A DNA stretch of 64,000 nucleotides from Whalleya microplaca (taxonomy: Eukaryota > Ascomycota > Sordariomycetes > Xylariales > Xylariaceae), in the NCBI GenBank assembly GCA_022497155.1, contig MU385710.1, positions 186,001 through 250,000 of the forward strand. Reading direction: 5' to 3'. The position numbers and the translations under genes are program-made. The notes beneath the pieces were generated by a model. The model did not search any database, had not been told where the DNA came from, and saw nothing but the letters and a program-made list of their open reading frames with translations. Shown here piece by piece: positions 23,761 through 37,534 of this stretch; the first letter of the stretch is position 1; each line of letters starts with the position of its first letter.

Positions 23761-23805
23761 ATCGCAAAATTAAACTCTTATAATTTAAAAAAGGCTTAAT
23801 TTTTA

Positions 23806-23835
23806 TTAATTAATTAATTAATTAATTAATTAATT
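23806..23835. repeat. (TTAA)n simple repeat
   Basis: About seven consecutive TTAA/AATT units within the mutated region. Confidence 0.8.
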
Positions 23836-24461
23836 ATTAGTGTTATAGCTTTTATTATATACTTAAAATACCTTTACACTTTTTTTAAAAGCCTATATTT
23901 CTTTAATTATATTAGGTTTAAATTACTTATACTTATATTTATACCTTTAATATACATTATTTATTATAATAAAAACAAGGGAAAAACGCGCGGAAAAAAC
24001 GCGTTTAAAGGTTTAATTCGATCCGGAAAAATATAATTAAGCTTTTTTCCGTAAAAATAAACGCCCGGGACGCGATAGTTTTTTAGCCCGATATTTAACG
24101 ATCGGATTAATTTAATTTTACTTTAATTATAACCCGAGCGTTATTAAAGGACGCACTATTAAAGAAAATAATAATAATAACGATAATAATAATAATAAAT
24201 TAAAACTTATTATTTCTTAAACCTTATTTAAGAAATTTAAATAGTTAATTGTTGCCGATAAACCGATAATAATACGCTATAATTTTATTTTAGCGCAAAT
24301 TAATAAAAATACGCGCGAGCGTAAAAACGAACTAGTTAAGTTTTTTATAAAAGGCAAATTCTCGGGATTTCTTTTTATACCTTTACTTTCTTTAAGGAAG
24401 GAAATATAGCCTAAAATAGGCGGAATAATTAACGAAAAAACTTTCGAAAAAATAACGCGAC

Positions 24462-24617
24462 TGTTAAGCATGCATGCAGTTATACATACTTTTTGTGGCG
24501 CAGCCACAGTGGTGTGTGGCTAAAAAGGTGACATAGCCACCTCTCTCTTTATATAGCTATAGTTTTATATATATATATATAGCTTAGATTATTAATTATA
24601 TATATATAGATCTTACA
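24462..24617 (+). repeat. 5' LTR of Gypsy E
   Basis: Starts TGTTAAGC and ends CTTACA. It matches the 3' copy along its whole length apart from mostly G/A and C/T differences. Confidence 0.9.
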
Positions 24618-27600
24618 AATAGTAGTATTTGTGTCGTTTTTTTTTTGTTTTTATTTTTATTTCTAAAGATTTTTTTTTAACGAAAAAACGAAACGCTTGC
24701 GTTTTATTATCGTGATTTGCTTACGTAATGCGTGATTAAAAAACCGACTTTTCGGACGATTTTAATTATCGACTACTAATTATTTTATTTTCGTTAATTG
24801 TCTGCCTGTCGATATCGGTTGAGATAATTCGATAGTAAGCTTGATTTATTCGATAATAAAAGCTAATTCCCTATCTCGAAAACGGAGCTTTTAGCCGTTA
24901 TATAATATCTTTATTTTTTATAACCACCCGGCTACCTTAATAAAACATTAAGATTTTTAAAACGACGAGATTACTAAATTTTCGTCTCTTTTTTTTTATT
25001 TTTATTTTCTTGCCTGTTTTATTTCGGCGTTATTATTAATTTTGCTAGTTAAACGTTATTCCGGACGCTATTTTTTTAGTTTTAAGTTTATAGTATAGAT
25101 ACAAAAACGCTATTTCTTTTTTTTTTATATATTTAATAAGCAGGTTAGATTTTATTACGAAATTTGGAACTTTTTTTTAGATAATTAAAGGTTAATTTAA
25201 GTAACGAAATTTAATAATAAAATTATTAATAAAATTAAGACTTTTGTTGCTTTATTACTTTTAACCGAGCGATAGGTAATTTCGGCAGAGGTTTGTATTT
25301 TATTATGGCATAGCTAATTAAAGGATTATTTAGAAAGGTGGATATTAGAAATATACGTAACGCGAGTAATAGTTTAAGAAGTAAATATTTATATATAATA
25401 AGTCTAAAATCCTTTTAGCCTAGTTATTTTAGCCTAGCTATTATAGCTAGTAAATAAAAACGACGAAAAACGTTTTTTTTATTATTAACAATTTAATAAC
25501 GATTTTAATAAGTCGCTATTTATAAAATAATATATAAAATTTTCTGATAAAAAAATACAGAATTTACTGAAAGCTTTATAGGTAGATCCGGTTAAACGGA
25601 AATAGCTTAACTTATTTTCTAATAACTAAAAAGTTATTATAAAAAAGTTAGAAGAAATTTTTTTTTCCCGCAAACGGAACTTTAGTTCGTTAAACGAGAT
25701 TTTTTTTTCCTATAAACGAAACTTTAATTTGTTAATATTTAATATATTACCTAATATATTATCCTTATATAAAAGGAACGTAAATTTGTTTATTAGGATA
25801 TTTATTATATTATTAAAACTTTATTTAATGCCGTTACTATAAATGCGAAATTAGAATTTAGTAATTGGAATATTTACGTATTTAGCCTTATTATAGTATT
25901 TATAATATTTACTTATTAATTTAACGCTTTTTTATTTTATTTCTATATTAGCTAATATATTAGGCAATTAAGGTAATTAATAAGGTAATTAAAACTTAAA
26001 ACGACAAATCGTTAAATATGTCGCTACTTTTAATCTCGCTATCGGGAATAGTCTTATAGCGGATATTTTAGCTAAAATTAATAATGCTATATTAGCTATA
26101 ACGTAAAATAATAACATTAGATTTATTTTATTCGGTTAGAAATTTTAATATGTCAGTTTTTTTTAGCCTAATATAAACGAAAGTTTTAAAAGTAACGATA
26201 GCATTATAATTGGTTAGAATATTTATTGGCGAAATCTTTATTAATTTACCGATATAGTTTATAAAGTAGCTTAGGACGAGTATAAAAGGGGCGTATTAAG
26301 AAAGAATTTCCCCGCTTTTTTTTATAGAAATACTTAGATTTAGTAGTCCGTATAATTGGACAAGCTATATAAGGCATTTATATAAGAAGATCTAGAATTT
26401 ATACTGACTAAAATATGCGAGAAGTTTAAAATTAAAGTAGCTAATATTTTTAAGTAATTATAATCCGATAAAGCTAGGTATTCGGAGACTTCCGTTTTGG
26501 CTGATATATTTATTTATATATAAGTTATATATATTATTTATTATACTAAGGCTTTTGGTATAAATAAAGATATCTAGTACTTTTTTTAAATATAAAATAG
26601 CTTTTATTTTACTTTAAAAAAGAATATAGACGGTTTTATTATTAGTATATTAGTTAATACCTTTTTGTTCCGGATCGAGAAGAAATAAAAGATTTTGCGG
26701 GACGAATTATTATTTACCGGACGATAAAATCCCGTTATATAAATAGTAATATTTATTTCGGCAATTTTAAATAGGATTTTAAGGTTTATAAAAGTACTTT
26801 TAAAGTAGAAACTAATTACGGTTAATACGGTATATATTATTATAAAAAATAAGGCTAGCTTAAAGTATATTAACTAATTAATTAGTTGTACTTTTAGATA
26901 TAGATTTAATTTTTATAAAGGTTATTATAAATCCGGCTATAGACGATATAGCTAAGAATTTTAGGATTGTATATATTAAAATTGTAGATTTTTTTAAAAC
27001 TATAATTATTAAAATCGAGGCCGAGGATTTTATAGCTATAAACGTTTTAGCTAAGCTAAAAGATTATTTTATAAATAAGGTTTCGGCCGAAACGGATCTT
27101 ACGTTAGATAAGGATTTAGCTTTTGTTGCTTTTTTTGCTTATATATTTATTAGTATTATTAATAGTATAAATTAAGACTATCGGGATATATTTATATCGG
27201 TATTAAGGATAAAATTTTTTTAGATTTTAGCGATAGAGAGCTGGCGAATTAGAAATAGTAGTTATATAATAACGGTTATTGTTATAATAACGAAGTTATT
27301 AAAAAAGGCGAGAAAAAAGCTTTTATTATATATAATAATTAGGCAGCCTTTAATAAAAATAATTATATTTATTTTTATCGTACTTAAAATAAAGTAATTA
27401 AAACGTTTAACGTGCTAACTTATCGGCGTTATAATAAGTTATATAAAAATAATTTTGTATTTTTTATTTATAATATTTAATATATATTAGTATTTTTAAT
27501 TAAAATAAAAATACGCCTTTTATTTATTTAAATAAAAAAGGTTATCGATAAAGTTTTTTTTATTATATAATAAAAAAACGACGATATAAAGCTGCTTGTT

Positions 27601-27660
27601 ATTTCGTTATTTAGCGATAATAAGGATTATTTTAGCGAATTTGACCCTGACGACCCTTTC

Positions 27661-27900
27661 ATGCCACTTTTTGCTAAGTTTTATAATATTTGTTTAAACG
27701 GAGAAAACGGCGTCCCGATAAAAAGCTATATTTATTTAATAATAGACGTAATGCCTGAAAAAGGCGAAAACTTGATTACTATTTGCGGTAATATTAGCTG
27801 TTCCCGGTTTATAATAGATAGAAAGTGGTTATTAAGAAAAGCTAACGATGTCGTAATTATAACTAAAAAATCTATTACGGTTAACGGTATCGGAAGATAG
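27661..27900 (+). pseudogene. Retropepsin-like fragment of Gypsy E pol (79 codons open)
   Basis: One of the few open frames left in the desert. It reads ITICGNISCSRFIIDRKWLL and KKSITVNGIGR, matching the order of a retroviral-type aspartic protease of fungal Gypsy elements, in which the active-site triad DTG is expected where NIS stands. The catalytic Asp is therefore lost, as a G-to-A change would cause. The frame is part of the E element and not a host gene. Confidence 0.7.
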
Positions 27901-28899
27901 ATTAATTTACGGGAACGGGCTTTTTTTTTGTTTATAGTTAAAAGTGAGAAAAACGGTATAAAGCGGCTGGCAAAATTTTTCTGCTTAGTATAGCTTACTG
28001 ACGGGCTAAAGTTAAACCTATTATTTGGCTCGGATTTTTTTAATGCTAACAAAATAGAAATAAGTTATAAGATAAGTATTATTATTTTCGGCTTATATAA
28101 TAATATTAAGGTATTTATGCGATTTATTAAAAAAAAGGGGGTAATATAACGCCGTGTTATTATAGCTTATAATACGGTAATATTTTTACGCTTAATAATA
28201 GTTATTTCTATATAATATATAGATTTTCTTAAATATAATAAGAATAGCGTAGCTAGAAATTATATATTTATTGCCGAATATTCCGGCGCGTTTAATGTTA
28301 TAACTAATGGCAAGTTATAAAAAATTGTAGCGGTTATTAATAGTTCCGATAAGCTAAAACGGATTTATTATAAAACTTACTTAAGTTATATCGAAGATTA
28401 TTGTAATAAAAAATATGTCGTTATAATATAGGAAAAAGTTTCGTTAGCGTAAACTGCTGTAGCTGTTATATTAGGTAATAATGCGTAAGATAATATATGG
28501 TTAGTTTCGGAGTTTAAGATTTCCGATAATTTGGTATAAGTTTTTCGTTTTAACGAAATTATTATTAATAACGTATAAATAGCGGTAAAAGGAGATAAAA
28601 CTTATGTCGGTAATAAGCTATTATTATTAAGTATAGCTAAATTAGGGAATATCCTTAAAATTAGGACGAAATACGGAGTGTATATATATAATATAAAATT
28701 TAAGTTGGCAAAATATTTTAAGAAATATCTCGAAAGTAAGAAACTATAAAAAGATTGCGGAATTATAAAGCTCCTAGATAACGAAAAAATAACTATCGAC
28801 TTTATTAACGGATAGTAAAATTAATTTAAGTTTATGACTATATGGCTGTACGGTTTAGGTATCGAGGACTAAGAATTTTTGGATAAGGTTTTCGGCAAA

Positions 28900-29560
28900 A
28901 TGTATTAAGAATATAAGATGGGATGGTAAATTAAGCTTATTTTTTTTAGATATTTAGTTTTTGTCGTTTAGCGGATAGTTAACGGAGTTTAAAAAGGCTA
29001 TGTAATAGTAAATTTAAGAGTATTAAATAAAATAGTCGTACCGGACGTTTACCTGCTGCCTATTTAAAAGTCGATTATGAAAAAATTAAAAGAATATATG
29101 TATTTTTTAGTATTCGACTGTTTTAAGTTTTTTTATTAGTTATTTATATATTTGGATTATCGGAATCGAATAATAATTATATCGTTGCGAGAATTTAAAA
29201 TATCTAACGTTATATTTATAGGATTTTATAATAGTCTAGTTTATATATAGCGGTTTATAAATTAAAAGTTATATAGATTTTTTTTATTTATAGTAGTTTA
29301 TATCGATAATATTATTACTTTTAGCCGGAATGCCGAAAAATACGTTAAATATATTATAGTTATATTAAATAAATTCGAGAAAATCGGTATTGTTTTAAAT
29401 TTTGAGAAATTTTTTGTCGCTTATTTATTTATTAAGTTGTTTGGTTTTAACGTAAATGGTACCGGAGTTTTTATAACGGACGATAGAATTTAAGTAATTA
29501 GGGATATTGTTATATTTATTGCGCTTAATATTTTTGAAACATATATTAATATAACTAGAT
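28900..29560 (+). pseudogene. Reverse transcriptase region of Gypsy E
   Basis: Around 29,294-29,420 the frame reads VVYIDNIITFSRNAEKY then KFEKIGIVLNFEKFF, the RT palm and following strand. The catalytic YxDD box is YIDN (29,299-29,310), the second Asp changed to Asn by a single G-to-A. Stops occur on both sides, so there is no functional enzyme. Confidence 0.8.
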
Positions 29561-30200
29561 TTTTGCGAAAATTTATGCTATAGTATTAGCAGAAAGTCGA
29601 TTTTTTATAGTAGCGTAAAATTTAATTTTTGGCGAAAGGACGAGACGTAAACTAAATACTTAAATTTATTAACGGATAAAAAATGTATATTATAAAAATA
29701 AAATTCGAGTTATCGGAGGAAGAACGTAAATTTTTTATGATTTTATAAAACTAGTTAAGTGACTTTTATTATTTAGTTTATTAGAATTATAACGAGATTA
29801 CGTTTATTAAAATCGACGTTTTTAAAAAGCGCGGATACGGCGTAATGGTTTTTTATTTGGCTATATTTTAAAATAACGTTAATATATCTGTCGATTTGAT
29901 ATTTTTTATAATATTTTTATCTAAGACGTTAATTAGCGTTAAGATATAATATAGAGTTATAAAGCTCGAAATTTCCTGTCTTATTTAAATATACTGCTAG
30001 CTAAGGATATATATTTAGTTTTATATATAAGGCGTTATTATATTAACGGATTATTGGGCTATTTGAGTTATTATAAATTAAATTAGTTTGAGGTTAGCGG
30101 ATTTGGTAAAAATAAATAATAAGTTTATAACGGTATCGATATATTTATTATAGTTTCGGCTAAATATGCGGTATATTCCGGGAAAATTAAATCTGGTATT

Positions 30201-30405
30201 TGTTATGGCACAGGTTGAGCACAGGATTAAGGTGTGGTCTGTGCGTGTTACGTAATTACAGCTTAGACCTCACACTTAACATGTATAGTAAATTTCTCGG
30301 CCGACCTTTTAGCTTAGATTCTTTCCCTTTTCCTCTATTTTAGTATTACATAAAATACACAGGAATTAGGTCGCCAAGCCACCTTGACCCTTGTAACACG
30401 TGACA
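30201..30405. mobile_element. Solo LTR, family I, copy 1 (TSD GTATT)
   Basis: A 205-bp block starting TGTTATGGCACAGG and ending ACACGTGACA, flanked on both sides by GTATT (30,196-30,200 and 30,406-30,410). It interrupts the pol region of Gypsy E. It keeps normal GC content and many CpA steps, unlike its surroundings. A second copy is at 39,125-39,315. Confidence 0.9.
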
Positions 30406-30899
30406 GTATTGGATATATTATTTAAGTTTTTAATTAAATTTTTAGAGCGAAACGAAGTAAGAGACGAAATACGAAATATTTTAAAAGATATTCTTAACGA
30501 CTTTAGTTATATGGCTATTACCGAAATGATATTAAGTGACGATTTCCGATAAAAATTACGTAACGGATACGAAAGTAAGCAGAAATGGCGTAAGCTAATT
30601 ATAACGTTAAAGTCCGGTAAAAAAAAGCATTACGGTTATTATTATAAATTATTTAATAATAGTCTTTTATATTATATCGCGGAATACGGTTAGAAGCGAT
30701 TATATATATTAAATTTTTATACGGGTAACATTTTCGATATTATATATAATAAGAAACATTATTTCGGTTTTAAAAAAATAGCTTAAAATTTTAAAGTAGT
30801 AATTATCCCGAATTTAACGAAAAAACTATAAGATTACGTTTATAAATATCCCGATTGCCTTAAATATAAGTAAAATAGGTTTAAGCCGATTAGTTAGCT

Positions 30900-31300
30900 A
30901 TAATTTATAAATAATCCTTTTATTCCGTTTTATATGCTAGCATAGGATTTTATAGTTAGATTACCGAAAGAACTTTTGCTCGGTATTATATAGTATATAT
31001 TAGGTTTCAACAAAATCGATATATATTTAACTATAGTTTATAAGTTTTCGAAAAAGTATATATTAATTGCGGGCTACTTTATATATACGGCGAAAATATA
31101 GGCCGATATAGTATTACGAGTATTGCTATTTTATAATTAGGGTATGTTTTATAAAGTTATTTCCGATAAAAACCCTAAATTTATTAGCGAAATATAGCAA
31201 ACTATTTTCGCCCGATTCGGAACGAAACTTATTATATCGATAGTTTATTATTTTTAAATAAATAAATAATTAAAAAAAAAAAATTAAAATATCGAAATAG
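30900..31300 (+). pseudogene. Integrase core of Gypsy E
   Basis: The frame reads DFIVRLPKELL, LTIVYKFSKKYILIAGY, then VISDKNPKFISEI and FARFGTKLIIS, matching the DDE integrase core of Gypsy elements. The usual DRDPKF block is changed to DKNPKF. In-frame stops are frequent. Confidence 0.75.
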
Positions 31301-34300
31301 CTATTAGGTATTATATAATAGCGACAAGTATACAATAGACTATTATTTTACCAGCTTTATAATATAACCTAAATAATTTAAAGTTGTTAGTTTTAAATAG
31401 ATTTTTTAACGAAATAGTTTATAGTTTTAAATCTAATTTAGTTTTATTTATATTAGAGGTTTTTAAAAAAACTATTAATTACGAAACGTTTCGTAATTTA
31501 TATTAAAAGGAAGCGAAAGCTGCTATTAATTTCGCGGCCGATAATACGAAAATGCGTTATAATTTTAGATATAATTTACTTTTGTTTAATATTAATAAAA
31601 AAGTTTACCTAAAATTATATAAGGGATATTATTTATTAGGCAATCTGCTAAAAAAATAAAGCTAATAATATACTAGACTTTTTACAATTATTAAATATAT
31701 AGGAAATTTAATATATAAATTAAATTTTCCTAAATATTAAAAAGTTTACCGGGTAGTTTTAATAGCGTAATTATTTTTAATTCCGATAGGTAATAATTTA
31801 TAATATCGCAAAAAACCTAAATTAGGTTAAGTTTTTATTAATAGTAATAATAAAAAGTAGAAATTTTTCGAGATCGATTGTTTGCTTAAATATAAAGTAT
31901 TAAAAATCGGCGGCTGTTTTGTTTTAAAATATTTGGTATATTAAAAAAGGTATAAAGCAATATATAATAAGTAGTACTTATAGGAATTACTTATATAAAA
32001 TATATCTGAACTGGTAGTTAAGTTTGACGTTAAAAATAAGTTATTTTTAAATAAACTTAAGTTTAAAACGATATCCGAAATAACAGTTTTTAAAGTGGCA
32101 GTTCCTTCCGTTTAAACCGATTTAAATACCGATTTTTCCCCGGCTAATTTAAGTTCCGATCTAAGTTAGGACTAAAAAATTGTCCGCATTATTCCGAAAA
32201 TAAATATCGAAATGTAACTGTTACGAAAAATTTCCTAAGGAAGTTATAACGTTATATATATATTTTATATATCGTTTATATATTATTAACGCTTTAAGTA
32301 GTATAGATATAAAAAAAAAAAATATAAATTTCTGTTTTTTATAAAATCGTATTTTATTATAGACTTATTTCGTTAGTAATATAGTTAAATATTATATTAT
32401 TTTTAATATATACCTTCTTATAAAATTTAATATAGCGGCGGTAAAAAAATATTTAGCTTATAGCTATAGCGAAAATAAACAGAACGGATAAAAACGAGAT
32501 ATTATTTGCTAAAATATTATTATATCGAAATTAGACGAAATAGATTTTGCGCTTATAATTATTTTAATAAAGAACCCGCAAAAATATACCGCTAAAAATA
32601 TATTTACGGCCTTATTTAAAAATACTAAAATCTTTTAGGAGCGAGCTTTATCGGATATATCTATAATACCTTAAATAAATATTAATAAAACGCTAATATA
32701 TATAAAGTTATTTCGTTCCGGTAAAATAGTAATAGAAACTATTTTATATAAAAAAGTTAAAAAAAAACTAAAGGCTTTATAATAAAAATAGGCAATAAAT
32801 TTAATAACGAAATTACCGTAACTAAATAAAAAGTAACTGGAAGTTTTTAAATTATATAGTAACGCTTATAGTAACGTAAGTTTTATTCCTAAAAAAATCG
32901 TAGCTCTTTTATAAAAAACCGGATTGATATAGCTATTAAATAAATTTAAATCTTATTAAATTACGATAAAACGTAATATTAATAGATTTAAATTTCCGCT
33001 AGCCTATTAAAAAAAAAGTTATTATTAATATTATTATAATAAATCTTATTACAGATAACGAAATAGATTTTATTAAAAATATAGCAATCGATTTTATTAA
33101 AAACGACGAAACTTTTGCCGGACTTTAAAACTTAAAACTACCCGGGCTTAAAAAAAACAATAAAAATACCCGTAAAACGGTACGGTTTATATTAATAAAT
33201 ATTTCGACTTTTAATATATTAAAATAAGCTAAAAAAAAAATAAAAGCCGCTTTAAACTGTCTAATAGTATTATATTCCGATAAAAATCGTAAATTTTAAA
33301 TAAATAATAACGATATATACAAAAGCGTTAGTTCCGTAAATATAAAATTACGTATAATATCGTTCGAGAATTAGGAAGAAATTTAAAAGGCTAAATAAAA
33401 GATTACGAAATTATAAAACCGAATGTTCTTTTTAAAAAAGAGATATAATTAATTAGTTACTTCCTACCGGAAGTCGGTATATAATATTATTATTATATAA
33501 GTAAAAATAGATAACGCTAACGCAATTAGCTAAATAACAAAAAAAGTAAATACTTTTAACCGAAAAGTCGATATTAAGTTGGCGGATTTTTAAATAAAAC
33601 TAAATAACAAATTAAATACCGTAAAAAATAAATTTAACAAAAAAATCCGTTTCGCCTAAAGTAATTTTAATAATGCGGTTAGCTTAATATAAGCCGGTAT
33701 TTACGATAATATTTATAACGTTTTATAAAACCTTAAAAAGTTTTTCGATAATATTAAATAATAGATAGTTTTATTTATAAAAATAATTGTCTATTCCGAA
33801 ATAAATAAACTATTTATTTTATATATATTAGCGCCGGCGATTTTTAAACGCGAATATAGTAATTAATTTTTATATTTATTTATTTTTTTAATTCGGTTTT
33901 TCGGTTCGGTTTCGTTTCTTTTAATTTTAGTTTTTTTTCTTGTTTTTTTTTTTAGCGTTTGACGTTAAGTAATAAATAATTAAATCGTTAATATATATAC
34001 TATTACAACAAATATTTTACTTTAAGTTACCGGTATATATATTACTTTTAACGATATCCTATATTTTATCTTCTGTTATTAATATATATATTATTACGGC
34101 GCTTTTTTTATTTTATTTTAATATTATTAATATATATATTATCGCGATATCTATATTATCGATATACAAAAGTACTTTTAATATATATATTATTATTAGC
34201 TAAAACCTCTTTCGTTTCTCGTTCGGCTTTTCGAAAATAATAAAAAATAACGGCGTTTTATAATTTTAATAAATAAATACTTTTATTACTTTTATTATAA

Positions 34301-34435
34301 ACAAAAAATTTAGTAATAAAATAATAGCGATTAATAATAAAACGATAATAATTAACGATAGAACTAATAAACTAGGATTTTTTTTGCTATAGTATAAATA
34401 ACGAGGACGTTATTTTTTCTTAGGGGCGGGATATT

Positions 34436-34590
34436 ATTAGGCATATATATAGCTATATATACTTTTTATAGCGTAGCCACAGTGGTATATAGCTAAGGAG
34501 GTAACATAATTACCTCTCTCCTTATATAGCTATAGCTTTATATATATATATATAGCTTAGATTATTAATTATACATATATAAACCTTATA
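34436..34590 (+). repeat. 3' LTR of Gypsy E
   Basis: Starts TATTAGGC (TG changed to TA) and ends CTTATA (CA changed to TA), followed by the target duplication GCGAT. More heavily mutated than the 5' copy. Confidence 0.9.
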
Positions 34591-34595
34591 GCGAT

Positions 34596-35260
34596 AATAC
34601 TTTAAAGCCTTTTTTTAAAAAGTAAAACTAAAAGTTTTTTTAATAATAACTAATTATAAAACTTACTATTATTTATATCGTATTACGGAAAAATAAAATA
34701 TTAATTTCGGGGTTATAAAAAATTAAATATTCGTTTTAGGAAAAAAAAAATAAAAAATAAAAAAAAAAACTATTAAATTAACTATAAATTTAAAATTCGG
34801 AAATAATAAAGTTTACGAAAAAATTAAATAATATTAATTAATTTATTACCGATTTTATTATAAAATTATTAAATTATTAATTAAATACGCTCTAGTCCGA
34901 AATTCGGGACTTGCGATAATAATTAACAACCGCTAATTAAAAAAAACAGATTTAATAAAATTACTTTAAAAGGCTAATATTACGGTCGGAAAGCTGCGTT
35001 AATAACGGGCTAGAAGCGGGAAAACCGAGAAATTTTATCGACGTTTAAAGGACGCTAATTAAGTTATTATTAACTTTATAATAAGTTAACGTAATACTTT
35101 AATACATTAGTATATTTTTATTTCCTTATTACGTGTGAAAAACGCTGCTATTATAAACTAAGATATTTAGGCTACCGTGCGAGGCGAAACCCCGGCATTT
35201 ATATTTTTTACTTTAGAAAAAAAAAACGGTCGGCTAAGGTCGATATATTTAAGTTTTATA
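34596..35260. other. Mutated host sequence between E and H
   Basis: AT-rich DNA continuous, before the insertions, with the sequence left of 24,457 and right of 37,792. I could not assign it to a domain. It is the older sequence into which E and H inserted. Confidence 0.5.
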
Positions 35261-35265
35261 ATAAC

Positions 35266-35519
35266 TGTGACGGCTTAAAAAAAGAGGTGGCGCATTTAAG
35301 TAATAGGTGTATATTATTATAAAATTATAAAGTGAGGAGTAAAAGGTTAGCTAATTACTATATAATAGCTTAACTTAAAAAAACCTTCTCACCTAATTAC
35401 TTAAGCTATTTAATTAAGTATATGGTTTAATAGGTTATATATAAAGGGTAGTGGGGTATATTATAGCTATAAAGACCTTTAGGGAGCTATAAAGCACCTT
35501 ATAAACCTATGCCATAACA
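35266..35519 (-). repeat. LTR of element H (left copy, 3' LTR on minus strand)
   Basis: Direct repeat of 37,535-37,787 with small differences, mostly transitions. Begins TGTGACGG and ends CCATAACA on the plus strand. Confidence 0.88.
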
Positions 35520-36914
35520 TTATTCCCTTAAATTTACTATATATAATAGCTAATAATAGCTAGCTTATAGTGTACCTAGTATATATAAAGATTAACTTAA
35601 TTACTATTGTCTTTAAAAAGTGATTTTTTAACTTTATTTAACTCTTATATCTCTACTTATATAAATTATATAAGGTTTAATATTAGTACCGAATAAATTT
35701 ATTAAAATTTTAAAAATTAAGTCTTTTAAAAAAATCTTGTTAATTTATTATATTTTTTATAACTATTTAATATCGACTATTATAAGCTATATACTTACTA
35801 TTGTGACTAATTATTCCTAATTACTTATTTAATCCTTATGACCGCTATCCTTGTCGGTGAAAAGCTTCCGAAGGTTTGATTTTACTAACAATAAAGGGTA
35901 TTTTAAAATTTCGTAGTTTTTATTATTATAACGTATATAGGCTTGCTATTTCCGATAATACTACTGCTTAGTTTTTAAAGCAAGAAAAGCCTATTAACCT
36001 ACTGTTATTTAAAATAACGCAATTTTAGGTAGCCATTCATTATTTTTAAAGGTATTTTCGGACTTGTTATAAATTATTAAATAGTGGACGTAAATTATAT
36101 TAACAGACATGTTTATTACGTTCGAGTAATAAAGAACTAACGATATATTTTCTCCAGCTTTATAAATGTAATATTTTAACAATCGGTAAAGCAAAAAAAT
36201 AAACTTATTATAGTTTTCCGGCAGTTTTTAAAGCTGATTTATTTCATTTAACTTATCTTTTAATCAATCGTTTACGCTATAACGGAAGCCTTAAATCTTA
36301 AGTACGTTAAATAAAGTAATAGCGCCTAATTTATATGTTTAGCACTTTTAGTTCGCTAAAAAGGTACGAATAGATTTATTTTAACCCTACTTAAAGCTGT
36401 GAAAACGTTCGGTAGCTTAATCGGCTTTATTTAAATCTTTATATAGTCGGTTTAAGGTATTTAAAATCTGCTAATAATCTTAAACTTTTATTTTTTATGC
36501 TTAATAAAAGACGGGGTTAATAAAATGCTATATTTTAGGTTTAAATCGAGCGTATATATAATAAAATTTTGCCTCCGGTAAGCCGAGGGTATTGCCGTTA
36601 ACGCTTAGCTTGCCTAATAGCTGCAGCATTTATATATTAAAGTCTAACGGGCTAAATAAGGTAGGAGGATCTAGGAGGATAAGTTAAAGGCGTGGCTATT
36701 TAGTTAAAAAGATACTATAAATAGTTTTAACAATAGCAAGCTTAGTTTCGATAAAAGACTTATCAATTTAAAGCTACTAAATATAGCTTTTATAGTTGTT
36801 TTTTAGGGATTTAATATAAGCATTAAATTTAAATATAAGTTTAATACGTAAAGTAACTGTAGCTATTTAAATAATAGCGTGGATTTTACCGTTACCGATA
36901 AAAGCTATTACCGA

Positions 36915-37456
36915 TATACTGCCGCAACTGGTTATAAATTAATATATAAATAAATAAAGGGTGACTTGCTGTAATTAGTTATAAATCGAGTTAAAAAAGG
37001 TAGATAACTTACTGTAATAAATTATAAATTAAGCTAAAAAAAATTAACCGTACTACCGTAATAAATTATAAATTAATAAGTGATAATAAGTAAATTTAAG
37101 TCCGCTATATCGTAATATAAATTAAATAAAAACAAGGAAGGTATTTAAAAAATAAAGTCGGTAAGGATAACAGGCGTGATTTAGCGCTAATTAATTAAAT
37201 GCTACTATATATATTTAATAAAACAAGGTTTAATAGGAGAGAAAAAAGGGTAGCTAACCTAACTAGCAACTAGTAAAGGTAACTAACAATTTTAAAAGTA
37301 ACGTTATTAATTATTTATACGTGTTATTAAAGGCCTAAAGTACTAAAGGTAAAGTATCTGCCGTAACTAATTATAAATTAGATTTTATTGCCGTAATTAG
37401 TTACAAATTAACAAATAAGGTAAAAATAACGATTGCTATAATACGTTATAAATCGA
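36915..37456. repeat. Dispersed short repeats (GCCGTAATTAGTTATAAATTA-like)
   Basis: At least seven degenerate copies of a ~21-bp motif around GTAATTAGTTATAAATTA lie inside element H, at about 36,918, 36,970, 37,012, 37,052, 37,360, 37,388 and 37,434. Spacing is irregular, so this is a dispersed, internally repeated interior rather than a clean tandem array. Confidence 0.6.
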
Positions 37457-37534
37457 CGTCAAGGGTGCTAAATTAATTACGATAGCCTAATAAATAAAAT
37501 TAACTGAATTTAACACTAAAAAACCTTATAATTA

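Larger units (their letters stand above)
24462..34590 (+). mobile_element. Gypsy-type LTR retrotransposon E, full length, RIP-mutated
   Basis: Direct LTRs at 24,462-24,617 (156 bp) and 34,436-34,590 (155 bp) are flanked by GCGAC (24,457-24,461) and GCGAT (34,591-34,595), a 5-bp target-site duplication differing by one C-to-T. A polypurine tract TTAGGGGCGGGATAT lies just before the 3' LTR. Internally, in order, are a retropepsin-like region (27,661-28,060), reverse transcriptase (about 28,900-29,550), a solo LTR insertion (30,201-30,405) and integrase (about 30,900-31,300). This order, with integrase after RT, defines Gypsy. All frames have many stops. Net length without the insertion is about 9.9 kb. 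Confidence 0.9.

Noticed and set aside
36915..37456. CRISPR-like array in the repeats of element H
   Set aside because: Irregular spacing, degenerate units, eukaryotic context and location inside an LTR element.
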